DNA of 64,000 nucleotides from Ruminococcaceae bacterium UBA7212 (GTDB taxonomy: Bacteria > Bacillota > Clostridia > Oscillospirales > Acutalibacteraceae): positions 8,524-72,523 of the forward strand of contig DKUE01000005.1 in NCBI GenBank assembly GCA_002490525.1, read 5' to 3'. This document shows, one piece after another, positions 44,608 through 54,017 of the stretch; positions within the stretch are counted from its first letter, which is position 1, and every line of letters starts with the position of its first letter. The translations under genes and the position numbers were made by a program. The notes beneath the pieces were generated by a model, which worked only from the letters and a program-made list of their open reading frames with translations, had not been told where the DNA came from and searched no databases.

Positions 44608-45768
44608 ATGTATAAAATTTTAACACTGAATAAGATTTCCGAAACGGGACTGAAAAATTTCCCGAACACCTACACACATTCCGGTGAAGAGACCGACCCT
44701 GATGCCATTTTGGTTCGCTCGGCGTCTATGCATGATATGGAACTGCCTGCAAACACCAAAGCCATTGCCAGAGCGGGCGCCGGAGTTAACAACATTCCGA
44801 TTGACAAATGCAGCGAACAAGGCATTGTGGTATTCAATACACCCGGTGCAAATGCAAATGCGGTAAAGGAGCTTGTGCTTTGTGCCATGCTGCTTTCCTC
44901 CCGTAAAATTGTTTCCGCTATTGATTGGGAAAAAACTTTAAAAGGCAACGGCGCAGAAGTACCGAAGATGGTTGAAAAGGGCAAATCTGCTTTCGCAGGT
45001 CCCGAAATCAAGGGCAAAACCCTCGGTGTTATCGGTCTCGGTGCTATCGGCGTTCTGGTTGCAAACGCGGCTCTGTCTTTGGGTATGACCGTTTACGGAT
45101 ATGACCCGTTCCTGTCGGTGGATGCGGCTTGGTCTCTCTCCCGCGGGGTACATCACGCAGCATCTTTAGACGAAATTTTTGCAAACAGTGATTACATCAC
45201 GCTCCATGTCCCGTCCACCCCTGATACAAAGGGCATGATTTGCAAAAAGAATATGGATATGATGAAAGACAACGTCCGCATTATGAACTTTGCGCGCGGC
45301 GATTTGGTAAACACAGCGGATATTTTGGAAGCTCTTAATAACAGCAAAGTAGCAGCCTATGCAACAGACTTTGGCTGTGACGAGCTGATTGGGGCGCCCG
45401 GCGTTCTGGTACTCCCCCACCTCGGCGCTTCTACTCCGGAATCCGAAGATAACTGTGCCGTGATGGCAGTAGATGAAATCCGTGATTATTTAGAAAACGG
45501 CAACATCACCCATTCTGTCAATCTGCCGGCGGTTTCCGTGCCGAGAACAGGCCGTTCCCGCATTACAATCATTCATAAAAATGTGCCGAATGTCATCAGC
45601 AAAATCACTGCAACTGTCGCAAACGAGAATATCAATATCGACAATATGGTGAATAAGTCCCGCGGTGAATATGCTTATACTATGTTGGATACAGACGCAG
45701 ATGTTTCTGAAGAAGCAATCGCCGCCATCAGTGCTTTGGACGAAGCCGTTCGCGTTCGTGTGATTTGA
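44608..45768 (+). CDS. serA: D-3-phosphoglycerate dehydrogenase with C-terminal ACT domain
   Basis: A 386-aa NAD enzyme making the first committed step of serine synthesis from a glycolytic intermediate. The substrate domain has RAGAGVNNIPID, the Rossmann motif GVIGLGAIGVLVANAALSLG, and the catalytic residues in NFARGDLVN (Arg) and LPHLGASTPESEDN (His). A C-terminal ACT domain (about residues 318-386, ITIIHKNVPNVISKITATVA) probably allows serine feedback. It is downstream of serC in a two-gene serine operon. Confidence 0.96.
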   Translation: MYKILTLNKISETGLKNFPNTYTHSGEETDPDAILVRSASMHDMELPANTKAIARAGAGVNNIPIDKCSEQGIVVFNTPGANANAVKELVLCAMLLSSRKIVSAIDWEKTLKGNGAEVPKMVEKGKSAFAGPEIKGKTLGVIGLGAIGVLVANAALSLGMTVYGYDPFLSVDAAWSLSRGVHHAASLDEIFANSDYITLHVPSTPDTKGMICKKNMDMMKDNVRIMNFARGDLVNTADILEALNNSKVAAYATDFGCDELIGAPGVLVLPHLGASTPESEDNCAVMAVDEIRDYLENGNITHSVNLPAVSVPRTGRSRITIIHKNVPNVISKITATVANENINIDNMVNKSRGEYAYTMLDTDADVSEEAIAAISALDEAVRVRVI

Positions 45769-45788
45769 TTTTTCGCACATTTCGTTCA

Positions 45789-45822
45789 CAACAGAAAAAA
45801 GCGAATTTTTGTTCTGTTTTTC
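45789..45822 (+). terminator. Terminator after serA
   Basis: A stem AACAGAA/TTCTGTT, extended by A/T pairs, encloses AAGCGAA and ends in five T. It lies about 20 bp past the serA stop. Confidence 0.6.
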
Positions 45823-45835
45823 CACTTATATCAAA

Positions 45836-45867
45836 AAGCGCCGTTCGGTTTTTACTGAACGGCGCTT
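45836..45867 (-). terminator. Terminator of the exonuclease gene
   Basis: An 11-bp perfect stem AAGCGCCGTTC/GAACGGCGCTT with a 10-nt loop. On the minus strand it runs into TTTTTG, 14 bp after the exonuclease stop. Confidence 0.8.
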
Positions 45868-45880
45868 CGCGCTTCTATAT

Positions 45881-46777
45881 TTAACTTTTCGTACTTTCCG
45901 TTACAGTCGGCACAGCACTTTTCTCCTCCGATTCCGCCACAATTTCCGAATACGTTTTTTTCACTTCCACACCGTCATATAACTGCTTAAAGCGCACACA
46001 GACACGAAAATGTCTGTCACAGGTTTTGCAGTAAAATTCCGTGCGGAAAGACTGATTTGTGTGTTTCCACTTTTTCTCCTGACGCACCTTTCCGCCGCAC
46101 ATATCGCAAAGGCAGTAAAAAGCGCGTCTGTCCACAGCGGGATTGTTCAAATCCGTGATATAATACGGTTTAAAGGCCAGTCGTGCATAAAAATCCGTAT
46201 CACATCGATAAACATATTTTTTCAGTTTTTCCGCATCAAATACACGGCGAAAACAGGCAACCGTTAAACGGCTGTCATCCAGCGCACGATGATGCGGAAA
46301 CGCATCAGGATTTATACCCAATTTTTCTGCGGCCGCAGAAAGACCAAGTTGCTGACCTGAGCCTGCAACATCTGTAAAGGACTGGCAGTATTTTTGGACG
46401 TCCGCATAATTGCAAACAAAGGGCAAGATGTCCTGCCCTAAAAAATATATATGGTTTTTAATCAACGTGCGAATATCGCCGTCCCCCCAGGTCAGAAAAA
46501 TATTCTCCTCTGAACCGACCCAATCCGAAAATTGCCTAATTGCAGTTTGGAAAGAAACACCGTTTGCAATATCTTCGTTTGTCAAATGCGTTAAAGTCTT
46601 CACACGGCTTTGCAGTCGTTTGCCGACCTGTGACTTGACGATGACCGAAAATGCATCCAATTCTTCCAGTGCATCATTCAGCTTAACCGCACCGATTTCA
46701 ATCACTTCATTCATAAATCCGCCGAGCTTTTTACTGTATGCGGTATTCCATTCCATATCCATTACAATATACTGCAT
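45881..46777 (-). CDS. DEDDh 3'-5' exonuclease with C-terminal zinc-ribbon-like domain
   Basis: A 298-aa nuclease of the RNase T/DnaQ exonuclease family. The first metal motif is VMDMEWN (Asp7, Glu9), preceding EVIEIGAVKL. A later Asp is in FSDWVGSEENIFLTWGDGDI, and the DEDDh His/Asp pair lies in HHRALDDSRLTVACF. After residue 200 a separate region has CLCDMCGGK and FYCKTCDRHF, two Cys pairs typical of a zinc ribbon. That combination suggests binding of structured RNA or DNA, but the substrate is unknown. It is convergent with serA. Confidence 0.85.
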   Translation of the reverse strand: MQYIVMDMEWNTAYSKKLGGFMNEVIEIGAVKLNDALEELDAFSVIVKSQVGKRLQSRVKTLTHLTNEDIANGVSFQTAIRQFSDWVGSEENIFLTWGDGDIRTLIKNHIYFLGQDILPFVCNYADVQKYCQSFTDVAGSGQQLGLSAAAEKLGINPDAFPHHRALDDSRLTVACFRRVFDAEKLKKYVYRCDTDFYARLAFKPYYITDLNNPAVDRRAFYCLCDMCGGKVRQEKKWKHTNQSFRTEFYCKTCDRHFRVCVRFKQLYDGVEVKKTYSEIVAESEEKSAVPTVTESTKS

Positions 46778-46865
46778 TGAAACTGCTTTTCACCCCAAAA
46801 ATGATAATCCGAAAAACCGAGAATAAATCCGCCGCAGGAGAAAAACCTATACTCGGTGATGTATT

Positions 46866-47219
46866 GTGAAAAAATATATGCTGTGCGCAGGCGGCGCACT
46901 GGTCGGTGTCATAAATATTTTGCTTGGTGCGGGCGGCGGAATTCTTGCCGTTCCCATTTTAAAAAAAAGCGGACTGACACAAAAACAGGCGCAGGCAAAC
47001 GCCGTCGCCGTTATTCTGCCGCTTACAATTATCAGTTTTATTATATATATAAAAAAGGAATATGTCAATTTTTTTGACTCTCTCTGGATTATACCCTTTT
47101 CCGTTCTCGGCGGACTGCTCGGTACTTTTATTTTCCGTAAGCTTTCTTCCGCTGTTCTGAAAAAAGCCTTCGGTGCATTTATGATTTGGGCAGGGATAAG
47201 GATGTTGTGGAAGCTATGA
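46866..47219 (+). CDS. TSUP (TauE/SafE) family permease, half-size protein 1
   Basis: A 117-aa membrane protein with about three to four helices and the TSUP signature GVINILLGAGGGILAVPIL, which marks sulfite/sulfoacetate-type anion exporters. Full TSUP proteins (about 250 aa) consist of two such repeats, so this is one half. Start GTG 46866 follows GGTGATG. The stop overlaps the next gene's start in ATGA, so both halves are made together and probably form a heterodimer. The substrate is unknown. Confidence 0.85.
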   Translation: MKKYMLCAGGALVGVINILLGAGGGILAVPILKKSGLTQKQAQANAVAVILPLTIISFIIYIKKEYVNFFDSLWIIPFSVLGGLLGTFIFRKLSSAVLKKAFGAFMIWAGIRMLWKL

Positions 47220-47578
47220 ACTTTTTAGATATACTCGCAGTTGTGTTGTCGGCGGCGGTCAGCGCTATGGGGCTCGGCGGCGGCGGAGTTCTGATTTTGT
47301 ATTTGACCTTCGTTCGGGATATCCCGCAGTTGGAAGCACAAGGCATCAATCTGCTTTTTTTTATTCCCTGCGCCATCACGGCTATCTTTGTATATGCAAA
47401 GCGGAAGGTACTGCATTTTAAAATCATTCTGCCGATGATGCTCGGTGGGCTTGCCGGTGTGGCGGCCGGCAGCTTTTTGCTTTATAAAATAGATACAAAA
47501 TACATCTCTATGCTGTTCGCCTGTTTTTTAATCATTGTCGGTGGTTTTTCTTTGTTCGGGAAAACAAAAAAAGCATAA
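47216..47578 (+). CDS. TSUP (TauE/SafE) family permease, half-size protein 2
   Basis: A 120-aa partner to the preceding gene. The repeat motif VSAMGLGGGGVLILYLTFVR near residues 15-34 mirrors GAGGG in half 1. Four hydrophobic stretches are seen, ending in ISMLFACFLIIVGGFSLFG. The ATG at 47216 overlaps the previous stop. It could be an ancient split of a TSUP gene or the unfused ancestral state; the former is not demanded by any frameshift evidence. Confidence 0.85.
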   Translation: MNFLDILAVVLSAAVSAMGLGGGGVLILYLTFVRDIPQLEAQGINLLFFIPCAITAIFVYAKRKVLHFKIILPMMLGGLAGVAAGSFLLYKIDTKYISMLFACFLIIVGGFSLFGKTKKA

Positions 47579-47585
47579 AAATCTA

Positions 47586-47614
47586 TTGTTTGGCTTTTCG
47601 TTTTATGGTAAAAT
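47586..47614 (+). promoter_or_regulatory. Sigma-A-type promoter for the large glycosidase-like gene
   Basis: TTGTTT (47586-47591), a 17-bp spacer and TAAAAT (47609-47614) precede the start codon by about 20 bp. Confidence 0.5.
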
Positions 47615-47635
47615 TCACACATAGGGGTGATGCAT

Positions 47636-50311
47636 GTGAAACCGAAAGCCAAAAAAGCTTTATTTGCGATTTTGGGAATATTTTTCAGTATAGCCGTAAT
47701 TGTCGGTATTGCGGTCGGATACCAATACGCTTTTAACCGACCGTCCGTACGCTTTGACCTTGCACAAAAAACGGGAGCCGTTACAAACGGTGCCTCGGGA
47801 TTTCTGTACGGCTTTGCAGAGCCGGATATCCCCTGTGCGGAGATTGCCGAAAGCATCAGTATTTCTACGCTTTCTACAAAAGCATACGGTGGCATACAGC
47901 ATCCCATCGGGGACGTCAATCAGGTTGCGGATACATTTTTGCGGGCGGGCGGCAAACAAATCATTGTATATACACAGGATATGTATGATACATGGTATTA
48001 TCAATTGGATTCCTTAGAAAAATACCACGAACGTGTGCGCCAAACTGTCACCGAAACAACCAAGACCGACTACGCCGACAAAGTCGTATACTGTATTTAT
48101 AACGAAATGGACAACGGCGAATGGTTCGGTGATTTCTCGAAATATGAAAACCGTGTCAAAACCTATGAAGCATGGAAATCTACATATGCCCTGGTGCGTT
48201 CGATTGACCCAAATGCCAAAATCGGCGGTCCGGGCTACAGACAGTACGATTCAGCGGACATTCAAGAATTTTTGGCATACTGCAAAGCGGAAAACTGCCT
48301 GCCCGACACGATGATTTGGCACGAGCTCGGCACAAATTCTCTGTACATGTTTGAAGACCATTTTGCCGATTATGACAAGCTTTGCCGTGAATTGCAAATT
48401 GAAAACATGCCTGTATGCATTTCGGAATACGGCTTGATGGAAACCAACGGGATTCCGGGCGAATCCGTTAAATGGATCAGCCGCATAGAAAATGTAAAGG
48501 CAGAGGGTTGTGTTGCCTACTGGCGGTTGGCAAATAATCTTTCGGATACCGTCAGTGACGATGTCACACCGAACAGCAACTGGTGGACTTACCATTGGTA
48601 TGCGAGTATGACGGGTGAAACCGTTGCCGCTGACTCGAAGGATTTATTACAAAGCAATATGGGAAAATTCCTGACGTTTCAATCCAAAGGTTTAAAATAT
48701 AAAGGGTTCACAGGACTTGCTGCAGTAGACGAGGAAAGAGAGCAGATTCAAATTCTCGTAGGCGGCAGCAATCGGGATTCGGATATTATTCTTGAAAATT
48801 TGGATGCAACAGAAGCCTTTAAAAACGCGAAATCCGTTTGGGTCACTGCAGAATATGTGGATTACAAAGGACTGAGCGGCCCGATTTATAATTCCAAAGA
48901 AGCCTTTCGGCGTTTCCTGCCCGTAGAAAACGGCACAGTAAAAATCGAACTGAACGACATTTTATATACACAGTGCTACCGACTGACCGTCACGCCGCTC
49001 GATGTGGACTATGAAAACAGAGATTCACTTTCTACAGTCCCCTACGAAAAAAATGCAAATACGGCAATGCGCCGTTATGAAGCCGAGGATGCGAAGCTGT
49101 TCGGCACAGCGACAGTCAAAGAGGATGTGCCCTACGCCGCCTCCGAGGGGAAAATGGTGTATCTGAACAGCGCAGAAGAAAGCGGTGTAGAGTTTACAAT
49201 TGATATCCCCGAACACGGGTTCTATGATTTGGATTTGGTATACGGCAACGGTGCGAACGGTGTGCAATATGCCAACGACGGCACAATTACCGATAAAGGT
49301 GAGCGAACCGCAGTAGATGTGCAAATCTGCATTGATGGTGAACCGCTTCTCTCCGAGTGGTCACTCCCCTCCACCATCAAGGATGATTACACAGATTATG
49401 TGATTATTTCCGCCCACGATGAGTTTGCTCCCGGTAAGCATACAATCAGACTGACACTTGCTGAAAATACTGCTGTGCATCAAACGTTGTCCTTTGACTT
49501 TTTGGATGTTACACATCAGGATGATGTAAACCTTGAAACTTATCACGAGCACATTCTCTCTCCTGTGAAAAAATATTATGACAACGAAACGGCTTTCTTT
49601 GTGCTCTCTAATTCAAGTGGCTACACCAATTGTAGTTTTCTGTCAAGCACGCCCCCTACCGCCTTGGCACTGAACGGAACGGTTTTAGAAAATGTTCCGT
49701 TTGCGCAACGGAAAAACGGTCTTTACGAGTGCACAGTTTATCTGCGTAAGGGCATAAACCGCATCAGTGTGAACACAGAAGATGCGGAATGTGCAAGGTG
49801 TTATTGGTTTGACGACGGAGAAAATGACAATACAACCGATTATTTTGCCGACGATTTCACATTAACAGGGTCTGCAAATCTTATATCTTCCGATGAACAG
49901 AGTGGCTACCGAGCATCTGAAACCGCGCTGTTGGGCAATTGTATTTACGGAATAACTTCCGACACAGACGGTACTGCTTCTGTTCGATATACTGCACCGC
50001 AAGCGGGCTATTATAACATTCTGTTTTTCTATATGAACAATGAAGAGGGCGGTACACACGATTACAATGTAGACTTAATCGAAGAATACCTGACCCTATC
50101 GGTGAACGGTAAAAAGCAAGGGAATTATTATTTTCGCAATACTTACAGCTGGGAAAATATGAACGCCAAGTCTGTCACCGTTTATTTAGAAGCAGGTGAA
50201 AATCTGCTGACGATTTCGAATGACGGCAGCTATAAATTCAACGGGAAAACAATGACCGCACCACGCATTTCCCGCATTGTCCTATCCCCTACAGTTATAA
50301 AATGCGACTAA
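47636..50311 (+). CDS. Membrane-anchored/secreted clan GH-A glycoside-hydrolase-like protein with carbohydrate-binding modules
   Basis: An 891-aa exported protein with an N-terminal membrane segment (ALFAILGIFFSIAVIVGIAV, about residues 8-27). The TIM barrel resembles GH39-like clan A enzymes: YCIYNEMDNGEWFGDF supplies the Asn-Glu acid/base pair and VCISEYGLMETNGIPGE the nucleophile Glu. After about residue 450, two beta-rich regions resemble CBM6/CBM35 modules (YEAEDAKLFGTATVKE near 475 and a second near 740-890). The GTG at 47636 with AGGGGTG upstream gives the most usual N-terminus; GTG 47627 and ATG 47630 are alternatives. It lies upstream of a reductase gene. Sugar specificity is unknown. 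Confidence 0.75.
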   Translation: MKPKAKKALFAILGIFFSIAVIVGIAVGYQYAFNRPSVRFDLAQKTGAVTNGASGFLYGFAEPDIPCAEIAESISISTLSTKAYGGIQHPIGDVNQVADTFLRAGGKQIIVYTQDMYDTWYYQLDSLEKYHERVRQTVTETTKTDYADKVVYCIYNEMDNGEWFGDFSKYENRVKTYEAWKSTYALVRSIDPNAKIGGPGYRQYDSADIQEFLAYCKAENCLPDTMIWHELGTNSLYMFEDHFADYDKLCRELQIENMPVCISEYGLMETNGIPGESVKWISRIENVKAEGCVAYWRLANNLSDTVSDDVTPNSNWWTYHWYASMTGETVAADSKDLLQSNMGKFLTFQSKGLKYKGFTGLAAVDEEREQIQILVGGSNRDSDIILENLDATEAFKNAKSVWVTAEYVDYKGLSGPIYNSKEAFRRFLPVENGTVKIELNDILYTQCYRLTVTPLDVDYENRDSLSTVPYEKNANTAMRRYEAEDAKLFGTATVKEDVPYAASEGKMVYLNSAEESGVEFTIDIPEHGFYDLDLVYGNGANGVQYANDGTITDKGERTAVDVQICIDGEPLLSEWSLPSTIKDDYTDYVIISAHDEFAPGKHTIRLTLAENTAVHQTLSFDFLDVTHQDDVNLETYHEHILSPVKKYYDNETAFFVLSNSSGYTNCSFLSSTPPTALALNGTVLENVPFAQRKNGLYECTVYLRKGINRISVNTEDAECARCYWFDDGENDNTTDYFADDFTLTGSANLISSDEQSGYRASETALLGNCIYGITSDTDGTASVRYTAPQAGYYNILFFYMNNEEGGTHDYNVDLIEEYLTLSVNGKKQGNYYFRNTYSWENMNAKSVTVYLEAGENLLTISNDGSYKFNGKTMTAPRISRIVLSPTVIKCD

Positions 50312-50333
50312 GTCACATGAGGAGAAAAAACAT

Positions 50334-52409
50334 ATGTCATATCAAAATCTTTTCACCCCCGGTCAAATCGGGAATGTTACAGTGAAAAACCGCGTGGTTA
50401 TGCCGCCGATGATGCTCGGCTTCGGGCAATTTGACGGCACACCGACAGAAAAAATGATGGACTATTACGAGGAGCGCGCCATCGGCGGCGTCGGGTTAAT
50501 TGTCACGGAAATTACCCGTGTGAACGATTTCAGCGGTGCATCCGCCTTTGCACAGCTTGCCATCAGCCACGACTATCACATTGCGCCACTCCAAAAGATG
50601 ATTGACCGCGTGCACCGTCACGGTACAAAAATGTTTATTCAGCTGCACCACCCCGGTCGGCAAAATCTCGGTCTCTTAATGGGTACGGTTCCCGTTTCGG
50701 TAGCCATGCATCGTTTGCTCGGCAATACCTACGATAAGCTGTTTTACAAAGTTGCACCGCTCGGCAAAAAACTGATGGAAAAGGATTTCGTGTTGAAAAC
50801 ACTTTCCCCTTCACAGTGTTCCCGTGCTTATTCCGCAGAAAGTCAGAACCGCGAAATGACTGTGCAAGAAATCCGAAAAATTATTCAGCAATTCATCGAC
50901 GGCGCCGTGCGTGCGCAAAAGGCAGGTGCGGACGGTGTGGAACTGCATGCAGCGCACGGTTACTTAATTCAGCAGTTTTTGAGCCCTTATACAAATCAAC
51001 GAACCGATTGTTACGGCGGCAGTTTGGAAAACCGTATGCGCTTTTTGCTGGAAATTTTACACGGAATTAAAAACACCTGCGGACAGGATTTTCCTGTCAT
51101 TGTTCGCCTGTCCGTAGATGAATGTTATAAAGAAATCGGACGTGCAGGTGTCGGTTATACACTCACAGAAGGTGTGGAAATGGCAAAGGCCATTGAAAAA
51201 GCAGGTGCGGACGCAATTGATGTTTCCTCAGCAGGATACGATACCTACAATTATTGGTTGGAGCCCACCTCTTTCGAACCGGGCTGGCGCAAATACATGG
51301 CAGCGGCAGTTAAAAAGGAAGTTAAGATTCCCGTACTCGCCGCAAATCTGATTCGTTCGCCTGCACAGGCAGAAAAACAGCTTACCGAAGGGATTCAGGA
51401 TTTTGTTTGTCTGGGCAGACCGCTGATTGCCGACCCGCACTGGGCAGAAAAGGCGGCATCGGGACGCGAACAGGAAATTAAGCGCTGTATTTGCTGTCTC
51501 ACCTGCATGGAAACCATGCAAAACAACGCCTACAAGGGTTCCCACGCGAACTGCTCTGTAAATCCGCGGCTCGGACATGAATCGGAATTGCTTTCACGCG
51601 ATGGGAACGGCAGAACAGTTGTCATTGTCGGTGCAGGTCCTGCGGGACTTACCGCCGCTGAAACCCTGGGGAAACGCGGCTTTAAGCCGATTGTTTTCGA
51701 AAAAGAACTGCAGGCAGGCGGTCAGCTGCAGCTTGCCAATAAACCACCCTTGAAGGATAAAATCAACTGGTGTATTGCGGATTTGGTACATGCCGCCGAA
51801 AACAGCGGTGCAGAAATCCGTTACGGTACGGAAGCAACCGCCGAAACCATTGTAGCTACCGCCCCCTATGCCGTGATAATCGCCACAGGTGCAGTTTCCG
51901 TGAAACCGCGCTCCATTGCGGGCGTAACACTTCCCCACGTTTACACAACGACTGAAATTTTAAACGGCACAGTAAAGCTGAAAGACAAAAACGTTGCTGT
52001 AATCGGTTCAGGCATGACGGGATTGGAAACCGCCGAATTGCTTTGCACGCAGAACAACCGTGTGACTGTTGTAGAAATGGCAGACAGCATTGCACCGGGC
52101 ACTTGGATGCAGCATCTCGATGACTGTATCCCGCGGTTAAAAGCCGTCGGCACAAAATTCCTCACCGGAAAAAAGCTGTGTGCAATCCGTGAAAATGAAA
52201 TCGAACTGGAATCCGTGCACAACCTGCACCATACCGCACTGGAAGCGGACTGCGTTGTACTTTCTTTAGGCGTTCGCTCAGAACAGGCTTTATACACAAA
52301 AATAAAAGCGCAGTGCCCGCGCCTTTACCGAATCGGCGATGCTGAAAAACCGGGAAGAATCGCCGATGCAACCGCCGCAGGCTATCGTGTGGCAAAAGCT
52401 TTAAAATAA
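50334..52409 (+). CDS. NADH:flavin oxidoreductase / 2,4-dienoyl-CoA reductase-like enzyme
   Basis: A 691-aa, three-part enzyme. An Old-Yellow-Enzyme FMN barrel (LFTPGQIGNVTVKNRVVMPP, FIQLHHPGRQ, DGVELHAAHGYLIQQFLSPY) is followed by a Cys cluster for [4Fe-4S] (RCICCLTCMETM and later NCSVNPRLG). A C-terminal FAD/NAD module follows (VVIVGAGPAGLTAAETLGKR, then VAVIGSGMTGLETAELL). Relatives reduce unsaturated acyl-CoAs, enones or bile-acid intermediates. The substrate here cannot be inferred. GAGGAGAAAAAACAT precedes the ATG. It follows the glycosidase-like gene by 22 bp, perhaps in one transcript, and has a terminator. Confidence 0.88.
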   Translation: MSYQNLFTPGQIGNVTVKNRVVMPPMMLGFGQFDGTPTEKMMDYYEERAIGGVGLIVTEITRVNDFSGASAFAQLAISHDYHIAPLQKMIDRVHRHGTKMFIQLHHPGRQNLGLLMGTVPVSVAMHRLLGNTYDKLFYKVAPLGKKLMEKDFVLKTLSPSQCSRAYSAESQNREMTVQEIRKIIQQFIDGAVRAQKAGADGVELHAAHGYLIQQFLSPYTNQRTDCYGGSLENRMRFLLEILHGIKNTCGQDFPVIVRLSVDECYKEIGRAGVGYTLTEGVEMAKAIEKAGADAIDVSSAGYDTYNYWLEPTSFEPGWRKYMAAAVKKEVKIPVLAANLIRSPAQAEKQLTEGIQDFVCLGRPLIADPHWAEKAASGREQEIKRCICCLTCMETMQNNAYKGSHANCSVNPRLGHESELLSRDGNGRTVVIVGAGPAGLTAAETLGKRGFKPIVFEKELQAGGQLQLANKPPLKDKINWCIADLVHAAENSGAEIRYGTEATAETIVATAPYAVIIATGAVSVKPRSIAGVTLPHVYTTTEILNGTVKLKDKNVAVIGSGMTGLETAELLCTQNNRVTVVEMADSIAPGTWMQHLDDCIPRLKAVGTKFLTGKKLCAIRENEIELESVHNLHHTALEADCVVLSLGVRSEQALYTKIKAQCPRLYRIGDAEKPGRIADATAAGYRVAKALK

Positions 52410-52443
52410 GATTTTCGTACATCGAAATTTCCACGTATACATT

Positions 52444-52461
52444 TCGTTAAAATATTAACAA
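52444..52461. promoter_or_regulatory. Candidate Rex-binding site between the reductase and the oad operon
   Basis: TCGTTAA-AATA-TTAACAA differs by one base from the clostridial Rex consensus TTGTTAA-N4-TTAACAA. It lies about 70 bp upstream of the oad -35, farther than a typical repressor site, and overlaps the terminator's left side. Confidence 0.35.
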
Positions 52462-52490
52462 AAAAGGACGGCAAAAAGCCGTTCTTTTTT
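52461..52490 (+). terminator. Terminator after the flavin oxidoreductase gene
   Basis: A stem AAAGGACGGC/GCCGTTCTTT with a 5-A loop is followed by seven T, about 50 bp past the stop. Confidence 0.85.
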
Positions 52491-52528
52491 TGCTTTTTCC
52501 CAAAAATTCACAACTTATGTTTTTGCTA

Positions 52529-52557
52529 TTGAATCCGAAAACTATATATTGTATAAT
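52529..52557 (+). promoter_or_regulatory. Sigma-A promoter for the oxaloacetate decarboxylase operon
   Basis: TTGAAT (52529-52534), a 17-bp spacer and TATAAT (52552-52557) lie about 68 bp before oadA. Confidence 0.7.
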
Positions 52558-52624
52558 TTCAATTAATTTGGAATAGATTCGGCTTTTACAAATTGCCTAT
52601 TTTTAACTTTTGGGAGGAAGACGT

Positions 52625-54004
52625 ATGAAAGTCCAATTCACCGAAACCGCACTGCGTGACGCCAATCAGTCTTTGATTGCAACTCGTCTGCCCTATGCAC
52701 GTTTTGAAGATGTTCTCGAAACGATGAACAAGGCGGGTTATTACTCGCTGGAATGCTGGGGCGGTGCTACTTTTGACTCCTGCCTTCGTTATTTGAACGA
52801 AGACCCTTGGGAAAGATTGCGCAAAATCCGTGCAAAATGCCCCGACACCAAACTGCAGATGCTGCTCCGCGGGCAAAATTTGCTGGGCTACAAGCATTAT
52901 CCTGATGATGTTGTCAGGATGTTTGTAAAAAAATCCGTGGAAAACGGTATTGATATTATTCGTATTTTCGATGCGCTCAATGACGTGCGCAATATTCAGG
53001 TTGCCGTGGATGAAACACTGAAAAACGGCGCCATTGCATCCGGTGCAATCAGCTATACGAAGAGCCCGATTCACAATCTCGATGCTTATGTTAAGCTTGC
53101 AAAGGATATGGAAAATATGGGCTGTCAGACCATCTGCATTAAAGATATGGCAGGCATTATGGGTCCGCAGGAAGCTTATGACACCGTAAAAGCTCTCAAA
53201 GAAAATGTGAAGGTGCCGATTATTCTGCACACTCACTCCACTACGGGGCTCGGCATGCTTACCCTGCAAAAAGCAGTTGAGGCAGGCTGTGATATTATTG
53301 ATACCGCGATTTCCTCGTTCTCGGGCGGTACCTCGCAGGCGCCGACCGAAACGATGGCATATGCGCTCAAGCAACAAGGCTATGAAGTCGATTTAGATAT
53401 GGATATACTCAAAGAAATCAATGACTTCTTTAAACCGATTAAAGATGAATTCTTAAAAGACGGAAAACTCAATCCCGTCGTGCTGTCTACTGATACGGAC
53501 GCACTGAATTATCAGGTTCCCGGCGGTATGCTTTCGAACCTGGTTGCACAGCTGACCGCACAGAATAAAATGGACAAATTCCCCGAGGTGCTTGCAGAAA
53601 CCCCGAGAGTCCGCAAAGACCTCGGTTATCCGCCCCTTGTTACCCCCATGAGCCAAATGGTCGGTGTACAGGCGACAGCAAATGTTTTAGCCGGTGAGCG
53701 TTATAAGAATGTTTCCAAAGAGGTTAAAGCTTACATTCGTGGTGAATACGGCAAAGCGCCCGGCGAAATAGACAAGAACTTACAAAAGAAGGTGCTCGGC
53801 GACACAGAACCCATCACCTGCCGTTTTGCGGACACCTTGGAACCCGGCTTTGAAAAAGCAAAACAGGAAATCGGCGATAAAGCAAAGAGTGATGAAGATG
53901 TACTTTCCTATATCGCTTTCCCGCCACAGGCAGAGGCGTTCTTTGATAAGCGCGAGGAATTGAAGAAAAACACCTTCTCTTACGCAATTAAACGTGTGGA
54001 TTAA
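52625..54004 (+). CDS. oadA: Oxaloacetate decarboxylase alpha subunit (carboxyltransferase, biotin domain separate)
   Basis: A 459-aa carboxyltransferase that moves CO2 from oxaloacetate to biotin. The HMGL-like barrel shows TETALRDANQSLIATRL (metal and substrate loop), ECWGGATFDSC, CIKDMAGIMG with the biotin-site Lys, and the metal His pair in ILHTHSTTG. Canonical OadA carries a biotin domain at its C-terminus; here it stops after the PYC_OADA region and the biotin carrier is a later gene. ATG 52625 has GGGAGGAAG upstream. First gene of oadA-oadG-BCCP-oadB. Pyruvate carboxylase subunit B is an alternative name for the fold; the oadB partner settles the role. Confidence 0.93.
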   Translation: MKVQFTETALRDANQSLIATRLPYARFEDVLETMNKAGYYSLECWGGATFDSCLRYLNEDPWERLRKIRAKCPDTKLQMLLRGQNLLGYKHYPDDVVRMFVKKSVENGIDIIRIFDALNDVRNIQVAVDETLKNGAIASGAISYTKSPIHNLDAYVKLAKDMENMGCQTICIKDMAGIMGPQEAYDTVKALKENVKVPIILHTHSTTGLGMLTLQKAVEAGCDIIDTAISSFSGGTSQAPTETMAYALKQQGYEVDLDMDILKEINDFFKPIKDEFLKDGKLNPVVLSTDTDALNYQVPGGMLSNLVAQLTAQNKMDKFPEVLAETPRVRKDLGYPPLVTPMSQMVGVQATANVLAGERYKNVSKEVKAYIRGEYGKAPGEIDKNLQKKVLGDTEPITCRFADTLEPGFEKAKQEIGDKAKSDEDVLSYIAFPPQAEAFFDKREELKKNTFSYAIKRVD

Positions 54005-54017
54005 GGGGTGAATTGTT

